From positions 1 through 7,892 of the forward strand of contig CANGCU010000051.1 in NCBI GenBank assembly GCA_947452355.1: DNA of 7,892 nt, given 5' to 3'. Numbering within the stretch: position 1 is the stretch's first letter; the number at the start of each line of letters is the position of its first letter. Below the pieces are notes generated by a model. The model was not told the DNA's origin, searched no databases, and saw only the letters and a program-made list of their open reading frames with translations. Source of the DNA: Microbacteriaceae bacterium. GTDB lineage: Bacteria; Actinomycetota; Actinomycetes; Actinomycetales; Microbacteriaceae. Positions 1 through 6,857 of the stretch are shown here, piece by piece. The position numbers and the translations under genes are program-made.

Positions 1-876
1 AGAAAACGGGGAGCGTCCGTTGATGATTCGACGACTGACCGCGAGAACGAAGTCAACGAGCGGAACGACCAACACCGCGAGTGGCAGTGCGAGCGGGATA
101 AACGCGGGGACCAACTGTCCCGGATCGATGCGGGTCGGGTCCACCTGGCCGGTCACGGAAATGGTCGACGCGGCGAGCACGAGGCCGATGACGAGCGCAC
201 CGGAGTCACCCATAAACATTTTTGCTGGATGCCAATTGACGGGAAGGAAACCGATGAGGGCGCCACAGAGCGCGGCCGTCAGGAGGGTCGCGAGGTTGAA
301 ATAACTGGTCTGACCGGGTCCCGTCGCCAGCAGGTGGGAATAGATGAAAAAGACGGAACCAGCGATGAGAGTCACACCGGCGACCAAGCCATCGAGACCG
401 TCAATGAAATTGATGGCGTTCATGACGAGGACGACGGCGAACACGGTGAGCACGAGCGACATCGTTGGTGACAACAACGCGATGCCGCCGAACGGCAGAC
501 TGACAATCTGAATTCCCGACCATGCGAGGACACCGGCCGCGACCAATTGTGCACCCAGTTTCACGAGCCAGTTGAGATCGACGAGGTCGTCAATGATTCC
601 CACCACCGCCATCAAGACGATGGCGATTCCGATCCCGACCACGGGCATCGGGTTGACAAAAACCTTGGCGAAAACCGGAAGGAACGCCGCAATCGTGAGG
701 GCGCCACCCAGTCCAAGAACAATCGCAACGCCACCCAATCGAGGCGTGGGTGTCGTGTGTACGTCACGGTCACGAATGCCCGGGTATATCTTGAACCGAT
801 GGCTCAATTTCAAGAGCAGCTGTGACCCGCCGAACGAAATGGCGGCGGCAAAAAGTCCGATGAGTGCATAGTTCAC
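1..876 (-). CDS. wecA: WecA-type polyprenyl-phosphate GlcNAc-1-phosphate transferase, 3' end outside window
   Basis: Integral membrane enzyme that transfers a sugar-1-phosphate (usually GlcNAc-1-P) from a UDP-sugar to polyprenyl phosphate, starting cell-envelope glycan synthesis. I translated 292 codons from GTG at 876-874 to the left edge with no stop. It begins MNYALIGLFAAAISFGG and has about eight to nine hydrophobic segments (around residues 4-22, 46-66, 78-96, 105-125, 135-154, 165-182, 195-212, 225-243, 255-281). Family motifs: TPRLGGVAI (44-52), the Mg-binding DD at 96-97 (IDDLVDL), NAINFIDGLDGL (153-164) and NWHPAKMFMGDSGAL (214-228). The HPA-containing last motif indicates WecA/TagO rather than MraY. 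RRIINGRSPF at 282-291 is just before the expected His-rich HLHH loop, which lies off the edge. The GTG overlaps the tsaC stop by four bases and has Shine-Dalgarno GAGGA six bases upstream (883-887). Sugar specificity cannot be told. The ATP synthase genes normally follow. Confidence 0.93.
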   Translation of the reverse strand, partial: MNYALIGLFAAAISFGGSQLLLKLSHRFKIYPGIRDRDVHTTPTPRLGGVAIVLGLGGALTIAAFLPVFAKVFVNPMPVVGIGIAIVLMAVVGIIDDLVDLNWLVKLGAQLVAAGVLAWSGIQIVSLPFGGIALLSPTMSLVLTVFAVVLVMNAINFIDGLDGLVAGVTLIAGSVFFIYSHLLATGPGQTSYFNLATLLTAALCGALIGFLPVNWHPAKMFMGDSGALVIGLVLAASTISVTGQVDPTRIDPGQLVPAFIPLALPLAVLVVPLVDFVLAVSRRIINGRSPFS

Positions 877-1559
877 GAGGCGTCCTCGGCAATCTCTCCG
901 AGGACATCGCGAATCGATTCGCGAGCGATAGTCCCTTCGCGCAAAATCCGAGCCGGTTTCCCGTCAAGAGTGGGAGTGGCGTCAACGATGGTCGAGCCCA
1001 TCCGCGAATCCGACGAGTCGCCGGCGGACAGATACACCGCGACGCTGTCCCCCAGTTGTTCATGGGCTTCGGACGCGGTGAGCGCGGCGGGTTGGCCGGT
1101 CAGGTTTGCGCTCGAGACGGCGAGAGGCCCCGTCTCGCGCAGAAGTTCTTGAGTGAGGTCGTGGTCGGGCATACGAATCGCCACGGTGCCGTTCGTGTCA
1201 CCCAGATCCCACGCGAGCGTTCCGCGGGCGGACACAACGATGGTCAACCCGCCCGGCCAAAACGCGTCAACCAGTTTCTCCATCTCGGGAGTGGTCCGTT
1301 CCGCGAGCGCGGTGAGAGTGTCAATGCCGCTGACCAGCACGGGCGGCGGCGATTGCCGGCCGCGTCCCTTCGCGGCAAGCAGCCTCTGCACAGCGGCGGG
1401 GTTAAAGGCGTCCGCCGCAATTCCGTACACCGTGTCGGTGGGCAACACGACGAGCTGACCGCGACCAATGGCCTGTCTGGCCAGTCGCAGTCCGGTCAAG
1501 GCCTCTTTCGTATCGAGGCAGTCGTAAATGGTCACCATCATCGCAAGTTTAGCCATCAC
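873..1559 (-). CDS. tsaC: Threonylcarbamoyl-AMP synthase (Sua5/YciO/YrdC family)
   Basis: Makes threonylcarbamoyl-AMP from threonine, bicarbonate and ATP, the first step of the t6A37 modification of ANN-decoding tRNAs; cytoplasmic. Motifs: VVLPTDTVYGIAADAF (residues 37-52), the KGRGR stretch (64-68) of the substrate site, FWPGGLTIV (100-108), VAIRMPDH (126-133), PLAVSSANLTGQ (145-156) and GSTIVD (188-193). At about 220 residues it is the short TsaC-type form without the C-terminal Sua5 domain. The start is ambiguous: GTG 1559, ATG 1556, ATG 1541 or ATG 1538 are all in frame and none has a good Shine-Dalgarno. Homologues beginning near xVYDC favour the last two, which would trim six or seven residues. 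The stop overlaps the wecA GTG start (GTGA). Because its product consumes threonine, its place behind thr genes is noteworthy, but this cluster is common in actinobacteria. Confidence 0.93.
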   Translation of the reverse strand: MMAKLAMMVTIYDCLDTKEALTGLRLARQAIGRGQLVVLPTDTVYGIAADAFNPAAVQRLLAAKGRGRQSPPPVLVSGIDTLTALAERTTPEMEKLVDAFWPGGLTIVVSARGTLAWDLGDTNGTVAIRMPDHDLTQELLRETGPLAVSSANLTGQPAALTASEAHEQLGDSVAVYLSAGDSSDSRMGSTIVDATPTLDGKPARILREGTIARESIRDVLGEIAEDAS

Positions 1560-1562
1560 GTC

Positions 1563-2420
1563 TCATCGGACCGCCGTGAGGGCTCGTTCGCGATGAAGAA
1601 GATCGGTGTGGGTCATGGTCATTCCAAAGCCAGCATCGGTAGCAATGGCCCGGACGTCAGCACCTTGACCGTCTCCGTGCTCGACGACGAGAGTCCCGCC
1701 CGGTCGAAGGAGCACAGCCGCGCGCGCAATAAAGTGTCGAATATCTCGAAGTCCATCCGGTCCGCCGAACAGCGCGAGGGCGGGGTCGTAGCCCGTGACT
1801 TCCTCGTCCTGCGGTTTTTCGTCGTCCGGGATATAAGGAGGATTCGTCACGACGACATCGACGGTTCCGTTCAATTCCGTTAGCACATCCGCGGCGTCAC
1901 CGACGACGAGATGGACTCGCCCGTCTCCGTAGCGCGCGATGTTCCGTTCCGCCCATGCGGCAGCAACTGGAGACAGTTCGACCGCGAAGACCTCGGCGGT
2001 GGGAACTTCAGTCGCGAGAGCGAGCGCGAGCGCTGCGGTTCCCGTCCCGAGGTCCACCGCTCGTGGGTTGGGAACGGGGACTTGACGAAGCGCTTCGATC
2101 GCCAACTCGGCGACGAGTTCGGTTTCGGGTCGAGGAACGAGGACGCCCTCGCCGACCGAAAGAACGAGATGGCGAAATGGTGCTTCTCCCGTGATGTGTT
2201 GCAGAGGTTCACGTGTCTCGCGACGTGCGGCTAACTCGTCGATACGTGCAACCACGTCCTCGTCAAGCTCGGTGCCCATGAACGCCTTCGTCGCGACCTC
2301 ACCGCGGGTCCATCCCGCGACGTGTCCAACGAGAAGTTCCGCGTCAGCAAGAGCCGAGGCAATTCCGGCCTGCGCGAATCGATCCGTGAGGGCGGCGATG
2401 ACATCGCCGACGGAGGTCAC
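1563..2420 (-). CDS. prmC: Release factor glutamine methyltransferase
   Basis: SAM-dependent N5-glutamine methyltransferase (HemK family) that methylates the GGQ glutamine of release factors; its substrate RF1 is encoded immediately upstream. The protein has 285 residues, typical. The N-terminal helical domain ends around residue 75, and PRPETE (96-101) leads into the Rossmann-like domain with SAM-binding motif [11 protein letters not shown] (123-133). The catalytic/glutamine-binding NPPY is at 193-196. The start is GTG at 2420-2418, overlapping the prfA stop by four bases (GTGA), with no clear Shine-Dalgarno, so it probably relies on translational coupling. The stop lies three bases before the first possible tsaC start. 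Confidence 0.97.
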   Translation of the reverse strand: MTSVGDVIAALTDRFAQAGIASALADAELLVGHVAGWTRGEVATKAFMGTELDEDVVARIDELAARRETREPLQHITGEAPFRHLVLSVGEGVLVPRPETELVAELAIEALRQVPVPNPRAVDLGTGTAALALALATEVPTAEVFAVELSPVAAAWAERNIARYGDGRVHLVVGDAADVLTELNGTVDVVVTNPPYIPDDEKPQDEEVTGYDPALALFGGPDGLRDIRHFIARAAVLLRPGGTLVVEHGDGQGADVRAIATDAGFGMTMTHTDLLHRERALTAVR

Positions 2421-3502
2421 GACCCGGTGGACTCGGCGAGAACTTTGAGTCGAGCCTCTTCATCGACCGCAATACACGAGTCAATGATTGGCTCGAGCGC
2501 TCCGTTCATCACCTGGTCGAGGTTGTACGCCTTGTATCCCGTTCGGTGATCCGCGATGCGGTTTTCCGGGAAGTTATAGGTACGGATGCGTTCCGAGCGG
2601 TCCATGCCTCGAATCTGACTTTTGCGTGCATCGGACGCGACCGCATCACGTTCTTCTTGTTGCCGCGCGAGAAGGCGTGCCCGAAGAACGCGCATCGCCG
2701 ATTCCTTGTTCTGAATCTGGCTCTTTTCGTTCTGGCACGACACGACGATTCCCGTCGGGACGTGCGTGATGCGAACGGCCGAGTCAGTCGTGTTGACCGA
2801 CTGACCGCCTGGGCCACCCGAGCGGAAAACATCGATTCGAAGGTCGTTGGGGCTGATGTCGATTTCTTCGGGCTCGTCGACTTCGGGGAAGACGAGTACA
2901 CCGGTCGTCGACGTGTGAATTCGGCCCTGTGCTTCCGTGGCGGGAACGCGCTGAACGCGGTGCACGCCACCCTCGTACTTGAGTTTCGCCCACGCGCCGT
3001 TCGCCGGGTCAGTCGCGTTTGCCTTAATAGCGACTTGGACGTCCTTGAGTCCACCCAGGTCACTGTCGGTCTTGTCGAGGATTTCGACACGCCAGCCGCG
3101 ACTGTCCGCGTACTGGGTGTACATCCGAAGAAGGTCTGCTGCGAACAGCGCGCTTTCGGCGCCGCCCTCGCCACCCTTGATTTCCATGATGACGTCTCGG
3201 CCATCGTCGGGATCGCGCGGAATCAACAACCGGCGAAGTTTTTCCTCGAGCTCGGTGACGCTGGCTTCCATCGTCGGGATTTCCGAGGCAAACACCTCGT
3301 CGTCCTTTGCGAGTTCCCGCGCAGCAACAAGGTCGTCACGGGCCGCCGACAATGCCTCGTGCGTCGACACGATTTGATTCAATTCGGCGTAACGACGATT
3401 AAGTTTCTTGGCGCGGGCCGGGTCCGTGTGGATCGCCGCATCGGAAAGCTCAACCTGAAGTTGGGCGTGTTCCGCGACGAGACCGTCGATTGATTCGAGC
3501 AT
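2417..3502 (-). CDS. prfA: Peptide chain release factor 1 (RF1)
   Basis: Class I release factor that recognises UAA and UAG in the ribosomal A site and triggers peptidyl-tRNA hydrolysis. The protein has 361 residues, the normal length. The stop-codon-reading tripeptide is PAT (187-189) in [14 protein letters not shown], which marks RF1 rather than RF2 (which has SPF). The catalytic GGQ is at 232-234 in [11 protein letters not shown]. The C-terminal [18 protein letters not shown] and [10 protein letters not shown] are standard RF1 sequence. ATG at 3502-3500 follows the rho-like stop by eight bases. Its stop TGA overlaps the prmC GTG start in GTGA. In Mycobacterium rpmE lies between rho and prfA; it is absent here. 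The gene has all expected motifs, in contrast to its degenerate upstream neighbour. Confidence 0.98.
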   Translation of the reverse strand: MLESIDGLVAEHAQLQVELSDAAIHTDPARAKKLNRRYAELNQIVSTHEALSAARDDLVAARELAKDDEVFASEIPTMEASVTELEEKLRRLLIPRDPDDGRDVIMEIKGGEGGAESALFAADLLRMYTQYADSRGWRVEILDKTDSDLGGLKDVQVAIKANATDPANGAWAKLKYEGGVHRVQRVPATEAQGRIHTSTTGVLVFPEVDEPEEIDISPNDLRIDVFRSGGPGGQSVNTTDSAVRITHVPTGIVVSCQNEKSQIQNKESAMRVLRARLLARQQEERDAVASDARKSQIRGMDRSERIRTYNFPENRIADHRTGYKAYNLDQVMNGALEPIIDSCIAVDEEARLKVLAESTGS

Positions 3503-3506
3503 GAGA

Positions 3507-3519
3507 ACCCTTAGAGGGT
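3507..3519 (-). promoter_or_regulatory. Small inverted repeat over the rho-like stop codon and prfA ribosome binding site
   Basis: Five-base arms (ACCCT 3507-3511 and AGGGT 3515-3519) flank a three-base centre. On the minus strand the rho-like stop TAA merges with the prfA Shine-Dalgarno (TAAGGG), and prfA starts five bases after it. Ribosomes ending on the upstream gene would melt any such hairpin, which suggests translational coupling. The stem is short, so the hairpin itself is uncertain; the stop/Shine-Dalgarno fusion is directly visible. Confidence 0.45.
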
Positions 3520-4743
3520 GACGACACCGGTTGCGACGTCGAGGAGTTCCTCGCGCACGGCACCGGTGAATCCGGCAGTGTGGTTGTCCACAGTCGCGAT
3601 GACGGTGAGCGACCCACCCGTTTCGAGTGCACGACCTGCGCCGAAGAGGCGCTTGGCGGCCGAGAACACGGCGGAATCGATGTTTCCATCACCGAGCGGG
3701 CGTGAACCCTGAATGACCGCGAGTTGGTTCTTGGCAACGCGCGTCATGGAATCGATGAGAACAACTACGTGGTGTCCCTTTTCGACGAGTCGCTTCGCTC
3801 GTGCGATTGCAAGGTCGGCAACGGTGACGTGTTCGTCCGAGTGACGGTCGTACGACGACGCGCTGACTTCGCCGCGAACGCCGCGGCTCAGCGAGGTGAC
3901 GTCTTCGGGAAGCCCTTCCGACACAACCACCATGAGGTGCGCATCGGTTGCGCTTCCGGAAATCTCGGCAGCAAGGTCACGAATGACCCCGGTGCGCTCG
4001 GAACCGGCCGGCGCATCGACGAGGACACGGTCGCCCTTTTTGACCGAGGCGAAGCGGCCCTTGAGGCCAAGCCCTTCGTGCGCGTGCACCGCGACAAGGT
4101 CGTTGAAGTCGTCGCGAACGACCGCTTCTTCGGGGGCGGCGCCGTTGACGAAGTCGATCGTCGCGAGCGCGTTGTACTTCTGGCGGTTCTGGAAATCGTT
4201 GTCGCGAGGCTGACGAATCGCACCGACAATCGCGTCACCCTTGCGGAGGTTGTACTTCTTGACCTGGCCCAATGCGACATAAATGTCGGCGGGGCTCGCA
4301 AGGTACCCAGCGGTGCGGACGAACGCGTAGTTGTCGAGAATGTCCAAGATGCCGGCGACGGGAATGAGCACGTCGTCATCGCTCACGCCGTCGAAGTCGT
4401 CGTCACGCCCGCGACCGCGCTTGCGATTGCGTTGACGGGTGCGACCGTTTTCGGGCTGGGCGTCATCAGATTCGGGCGCATCGGCGGATTCCGTCGACTC
4501 GCCCTCGGTCGTTGCGGCCGCACGGCCTCGACCACGGCCGCGACCGCGGCCACGTGGTGCTGCAGAATCGGCGTCGGTGGCATCACCGGATTCGGCGGGC
4601 GCATCCGCGGCAGCAGACTCGCCAACGATTACCTCGACGGGCGCATCGGCCGACTTCTTGGTGGCACGGCGCGGAGCGCGCGTGCGGGTTGGTGCCGTGG
4701 CACCCTCTACGGCGACAGGAACGTCGTTCGTTTCGTTATCCAT
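3511..4743 (-). CDS. rho: Rho-like protein with intact OB fold but degenerate ATPase core and missing C terminus
   Basis: Homologue of transcription termination factor Rho at the canonical thrB-rho-prfA locus, but only 410 residues against roughly 600 or more in typical actinobacteria. Residues 1-120 are a disordered-looking Ala/Glu/Asp-rich region with an Arg-Gly run (64-74) and a second basic patch (101-113). The usual N-terminal helix bundle is not seen. Residues ~124-200 are the OB-fold RNA-binding domain ([43 protein letters not shown]), well kept. Residues ~230-410 align with the RecA ATPase: [32 protein letters not shown] and [10 protein letters not shown] are recognisable. However, the P-loop reads APAGSERT (244-251) where Rho has PPKAGKT, so the lysine is R250; the DERPEEV stretch reads EGLPEDV, so the catalytic Glu is G277 and the next Arg is L278; and the protein ends where the arginine-finger region should begin. 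Walker B Asp (D331) remains. Alignment is from memory of Rho sequences. It probably binds RNA but cannot work as an ATP-driven translocase. Confidence 0.85.
   Translation of the reverse strand: MDNETNDVPVAVEGATAPTRTRAPRRATKKSADAPVEVIVGESAAADAPAESGDATDADSAAPRGRGRGRGRGRAAATTEGESTESADAPESDDAQPENGRTRQRNRKRGRGRDDDFDGVSDDDVLIPVAGILDILDNYAFVRTAGYLASPADIYVALGQVKKYNLRKGDAIVGAIRQPRDNDFQNRQKYNALATIDFVNGAAPEEAVVRDDFNDLVAVHAHEGLGLKGRFASVKKGDRVLVDAPAGSERTGVIRDLAAEISGSATDAHLMVVVSEGLPEDVTSLSRGVRGEVSASSYDRHSDEHVTVADLAIARAKRLVEKGHHVVVLIDSMTRVAKNQLAVIQGSRPLGDGNIDSAVFSAAKRLFGAGRALETGGSLTVIATVDNHTAGFTGAVREELLDVATGVVTL
4522..4554 (-). repeat. Arg-Gly dipeptide repeat region in the rho-like gene
   Basis: Low-complexity coding repeat giving 11 alternating Arg/Gly residues (64-74) of the Rho-like protein. 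Such RG-rich stretches occur in the N-terminal extensions of actinobacterial Rho and generally bind RNA. A second basic stretch (residues 101-113, 4405-4443) lies between it and the OB fold. Confidence 0.75.
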
Positions 4744-4830
4744 GTATTACTCCTTGATGTGACACACCACCGTGAGCAATCGCACAACGCGACATGCGGT
4801 GGAGTGAAGGTAAACCTGCTCGGGATCCGG
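4744..4830 (-). promoter_or_regulatory. Spacer between thrB and the rho-like gene, with hairpin
   Basis: This 87 bp spacer is the only sizeable gap in the window. It holds an imperfect inverted repeat: CCACCG at 4767-4772 pairs with CGGTGG at 4797-4802, and inside it TCGC (4780-4783) pairs with GCGA (4789-4792) around a five-base loop. There is no T-run after the stem on the minus strand, so it does not look like an intrinsic terminator. It could be a leader structure or an autoregulatory site, since rho genes are often autoregulated; that is inference. I see no convincing -35/-10 pair, but a promoter here cannot be excluded. Confidence 0.4.
4750..4755 (-). promoter_or_regulatory. Strong ribosome binding site of the rho-like gene
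   Basis: AAGGAG followed by six bases (TAATAC) and then ATG at 4743-4741. It is the best Shine-Dalgarno match in the window and fixes the start of the rho-like protein, showing that the missing N-terminal helix-bundle domain is not a mis-chosen start. Confidence 0.8.
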
Positions 4831-5778
4831 CTAGAAACCTTCTCCATCGGGCAGTACAACAACAGTAGCACCCTTGAAGTCGACGGCGAGCATCAGGCAA
4901 TCCCACGTGGTGTCCGTCGTGGCATCAACGATGCTCGCGGCGCGTGCGCGTTCGACCGGATCATCGGTCAGCACGAGAACCGACGGTCCTGCTCCTGACA
5001 CCACCGCGGCAAACCCTTCGTTCCGGAGTCGATGAACAAGCGCGTTTGTTTCGGGCATTGCCTCGGCACGATAGTCCTGGTGCAATTTGTCTTCGGTTGC
5101 CGCGTGAAGTAACTCGGGGCTTTGAATCAATGCGGCAATGAGCAGTGCCGAACGCGAGAGGTTGAACACCGCGTCCTCGTGCGGGACGGTCTCTGGTTGC
5201 AGGTCGCGCGCCGATTTTGTGCTCATCGTGATGTCACGCGGAACAGCAATCAGGAGTGACACCCCGCGGTGGACTGTCAATTTCTTGTGTTGAGGTCCGG
5301 CGTCGGTCATCCATGCGATCGACAAACCGCCGAACAAAGCGGGAGCAACGTTGTCCGGATGCCCCTCGAGTGTCGTCGCGAGATTGAGGAGTCCCTGAGC
5401 ATCGATCTCGACGATTCCCTCCAGCAGGCCCTTCGCGAGCATGATGCCGCCCACGATTGCCGCGCCGGACGACCCCATCCCGCTGCCGTGCGGGATGCGG
5501 TTGGTGCAGTGAAGTTCCACCACGGGGGTGTCGACACCGAAGTGGGCGAAGGTCGCCGCCATCGATTGAAGGACGAGATTGGAAGAGTCGGTTGGCACCG
5601 TCGACTCGCCTACGCCCTCAACGGTGACGCGGGACGTTCCGGATGCGACGACCGTCGCGGACAGTTCGTCGTAGAGCGCCAGCGCCATCCCGAGTGTGTC
5701 GAAACCCGGCCCAAGGTTCGCCGTTGTGGCGGGTACCTTCACCTGAACGGTTCGACCGACCGGAACAGTTGCCGACAT
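4831..5778 (-). CDS. thrB: Homoserine kinase
   Basis: GHMP-family kinase that phosphorylates homoserine with ATP to O-phosphohomoserine, the substrate of the ThrC encoded just upstream. The protein has 315 residues, close to the usual size. The three GHMP motifs are present: PATTANLGPGFDTLG (residues 16-30), the phosphate-binding glycine-rich loop PHGSGMGSSGAA (96-107), and VVSGAGPSVLVL (259-270) near the C terminus. EGHPDN (138-143) is also typical. I chose the ATG at 5778-5776 because it overlaps the thrC stop (TGATG), has Shine-Dalgarno AAGGGG five bases upstream (5784-5789), and begins a few residues before the first motif. A longer open frame up to 5922 is only read-through of thrC in another frame and its extra residues are low-complexity Arg-rich. 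The stop is TAG, followed by an 87 bp spacer. Confidence 0.97.
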   Translation of the reverse strand: MSATVPVGRTVQVKVPATTANLGPGFDTLGMALALYDELSATVVASGTSRVTVEGVGESTVPTDSSNLVLQSMAATFAHFGVDTPVVELHCTNRIPHGSGMGSSGAAIVGGIMLAKGLLEGIVEIDAQGLLNLATTLEGHPDNVAPALFGGLSIAWMTDAGPQHKKLTVHRGVSLLIAVPRDITMSTKSARDLQPETVPHEDAVFNLSRSALLIAALIQSPELLHAATEDKLHQDYRAEAMPETNALVHRLRNEGFAAVVSGAGPSVLVLTDDPVERARAASIVDATTDTTWDCLMLAVDFKGATVVVLPDGEGF

Positions 5779-6857
5779 CAGTGCCCCTTGGAAAGGCCCA
5801 GCACGCCAGCGATTTCGTCGACGTCGACCGGAACGACCTGAGGCATCGCTTCTGTGCCGTCCGGAAGTTTGAGCGCCCACTGCGGGTCTTTGAGTCCGTG
5901 GCCGGTAACGGTGAGAACGCACACCGCGCCTTTCGGGATCACGCCAGCGTCGGCACGCTCCAACAGTCCCGCAACGGATGCCGCCGATGCCGGCTCGACA
6001 AAGATTCCGACCTCTGCGGACAAAATCCGTTGAGCAGCGAGGATGTCGACGTCACTGATTGCACCGAAATATCCGTCCGAGTCGTCGCGCGCCGCGATGG
6101 CGAGATCCCACGACGCGGGGTTACCAATTCGAATCGCGGTGGCGATAGTCTCGGGGTTCTTCACGACAGAGCCCTCAACGAGAGGTGCCGAGCCGGCCGC
6201 TTGAAATCCGAACATGCGCGGCAGCACATCCGTCACACCGCGTGCAATTTCCTCGCGATAACCGCGGTGGTACGCGGTGTAATTCCCTGCGTTGCCGACA
6301 GGAATGAAATGGAAATCTGGAGCGCGTTCGAGAACCTCAACGACCTCGTAAGCACCGGTCTTTTGACCCTCGATGCGGTCATTGTTCACGGAATTCACGA
6401 GGTGCACGGGATAGTTTGCTGCGAGTTCACGCGCGATATCCAAACAGTCGTCGAAGTTTCCCTGGAGCTGGAGAATCTCGGCGTTGTGGGCAACCGCCTG
6501 ACTCAGCTTGCCCATCGAAATCTTGCCCTCGGGAACGAGCACCGCGGCCGTGATCCCGGCGTGTGTTGCGTAAGCGGCAGCGGACGCCGAGGTGTTGCCC
6601 GTGGAGGCGCAAATGACAGCCTTTGCGCCGGCCTCCATCGCTTTCGAAATCGCCATCGTCATCCCGCGGTCTTTGAACGAACCGGTGGGATTCATTCCCT
6701 CGTACTTGACGTACACCTTTGCCCCCGTGCGATCGGACAATGCACGGGCGTAAATCAGCGGTGTCCCTCCCTCGCCGAGAGAGATGATGGGTGTCTTGTC
6801 CGTGACATCAAGGCGATCCCTGTATTCGTGCAGGACGCCGCGCCATTGGTGAGCCAT
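5778..6857 (-). CDS. thrC: Threonine synthase
   Basis: PLP-dependent enzyme that converts O-phosphohomoserine to threonine, the last step of the pathway; cytoplasmic. The protein has 359 residues, normal for the short actinobacterial/Bacillus-type ThrC. The PLP Schiff-base lysine is K62 in NPTGSFKDRGM. ASTGNTSAS (residues 84-92) is the substrate/cofactor loop of fold-type II enzymes, and GNAGN (188-192) is the PLP phosphate-binding loop. VTGHGLKDP near residue 317 is typical of threonine synthases. The ATG at 6857-6855 sits in a TGATG overlap with the hom stop and has the Shine-Dalgarno GGAAGG six bases upstream (6864-6869). The stop in turn overlaps the thrB start. The order hom-thrC-thrB is that of Actinomycetota rather than the thrABC order of enterobacteria. 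Confidence 0.98.
   Translation of the reverse strand: MAHQWRGVLHEYRDRLDVTDKTPIISLGEGGTPLIYARALSDRTGAKVYVKYEGMNPTGSFKDRGMTMAISKAMEAGAKAVICASTGNTSASAAAYATHAGITAAVLVPEGKISMGKLSQAVAHNAEILQLQGNFDDCLDIARELAANYPVHLVNSVNNDRIEGQKTGAYEVVEVLERAPDFHFIPVGNAGNYTAYHRGYREEIARGVTDVLPRMFGFQAAGSAPLVEGSVVKNPETIATAIRIGNPASWDLAIAARDDSDGYFGAISDVDILAAQRILSAEVGIFVEPASAASVAGLLERADAGVIPKGAVCVLTVTGHGLKDPQWALKLPDGTEAMPQVVPVDVDEIAGVLGLSKGH

Noticed and set aside
864..1883. 339-codon open frame on the plus strand opposite tsaC and prmC
   Set aside because: Antisense shadow of two genes with full family motifs; spans their junction and has no coding signature.
2546..3493. 315-codon open frame on the plus strand opposite prfA
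   Set aside because: Exact mirror of the RF1 gene; Arg/Val/Asp-rich and without recognisable motifs.
3511..3737. Frameshift hiding a normal Rho C terminus
   Set aside because: The two other minus-strand frames over this stretch give Ser/Pro/Arg-rich sequence with none of the FPAID, TR..EEL or R-loop motifs, and prfA starts eight bases after the stop, leaving no room.
4767..4802. Intrinsic terminator after thrB
   Set aside because: The inverted repeat has only a six-base outer stem with internal mismatches and no T-run on the minus-strand side; better described as a possible leader structure.
3724..4998. 424-codon open frame on the plus strand opposite the rho-like gene
   Set aside because: Lies antisense to a clear Rho homologue and crosses into thrB; Val/Arg/Gly/Asp-rich composition with no family motif. 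It is a codon-bias shadow.
4831..5922. Longer homoserine kinase starting at 5922
   Set aside because: The 48 extra residues overlap thrC in another frame and are Arg-rich; the ATG at 5778 has a Shine-Dalgarno and the TGATG overlap.
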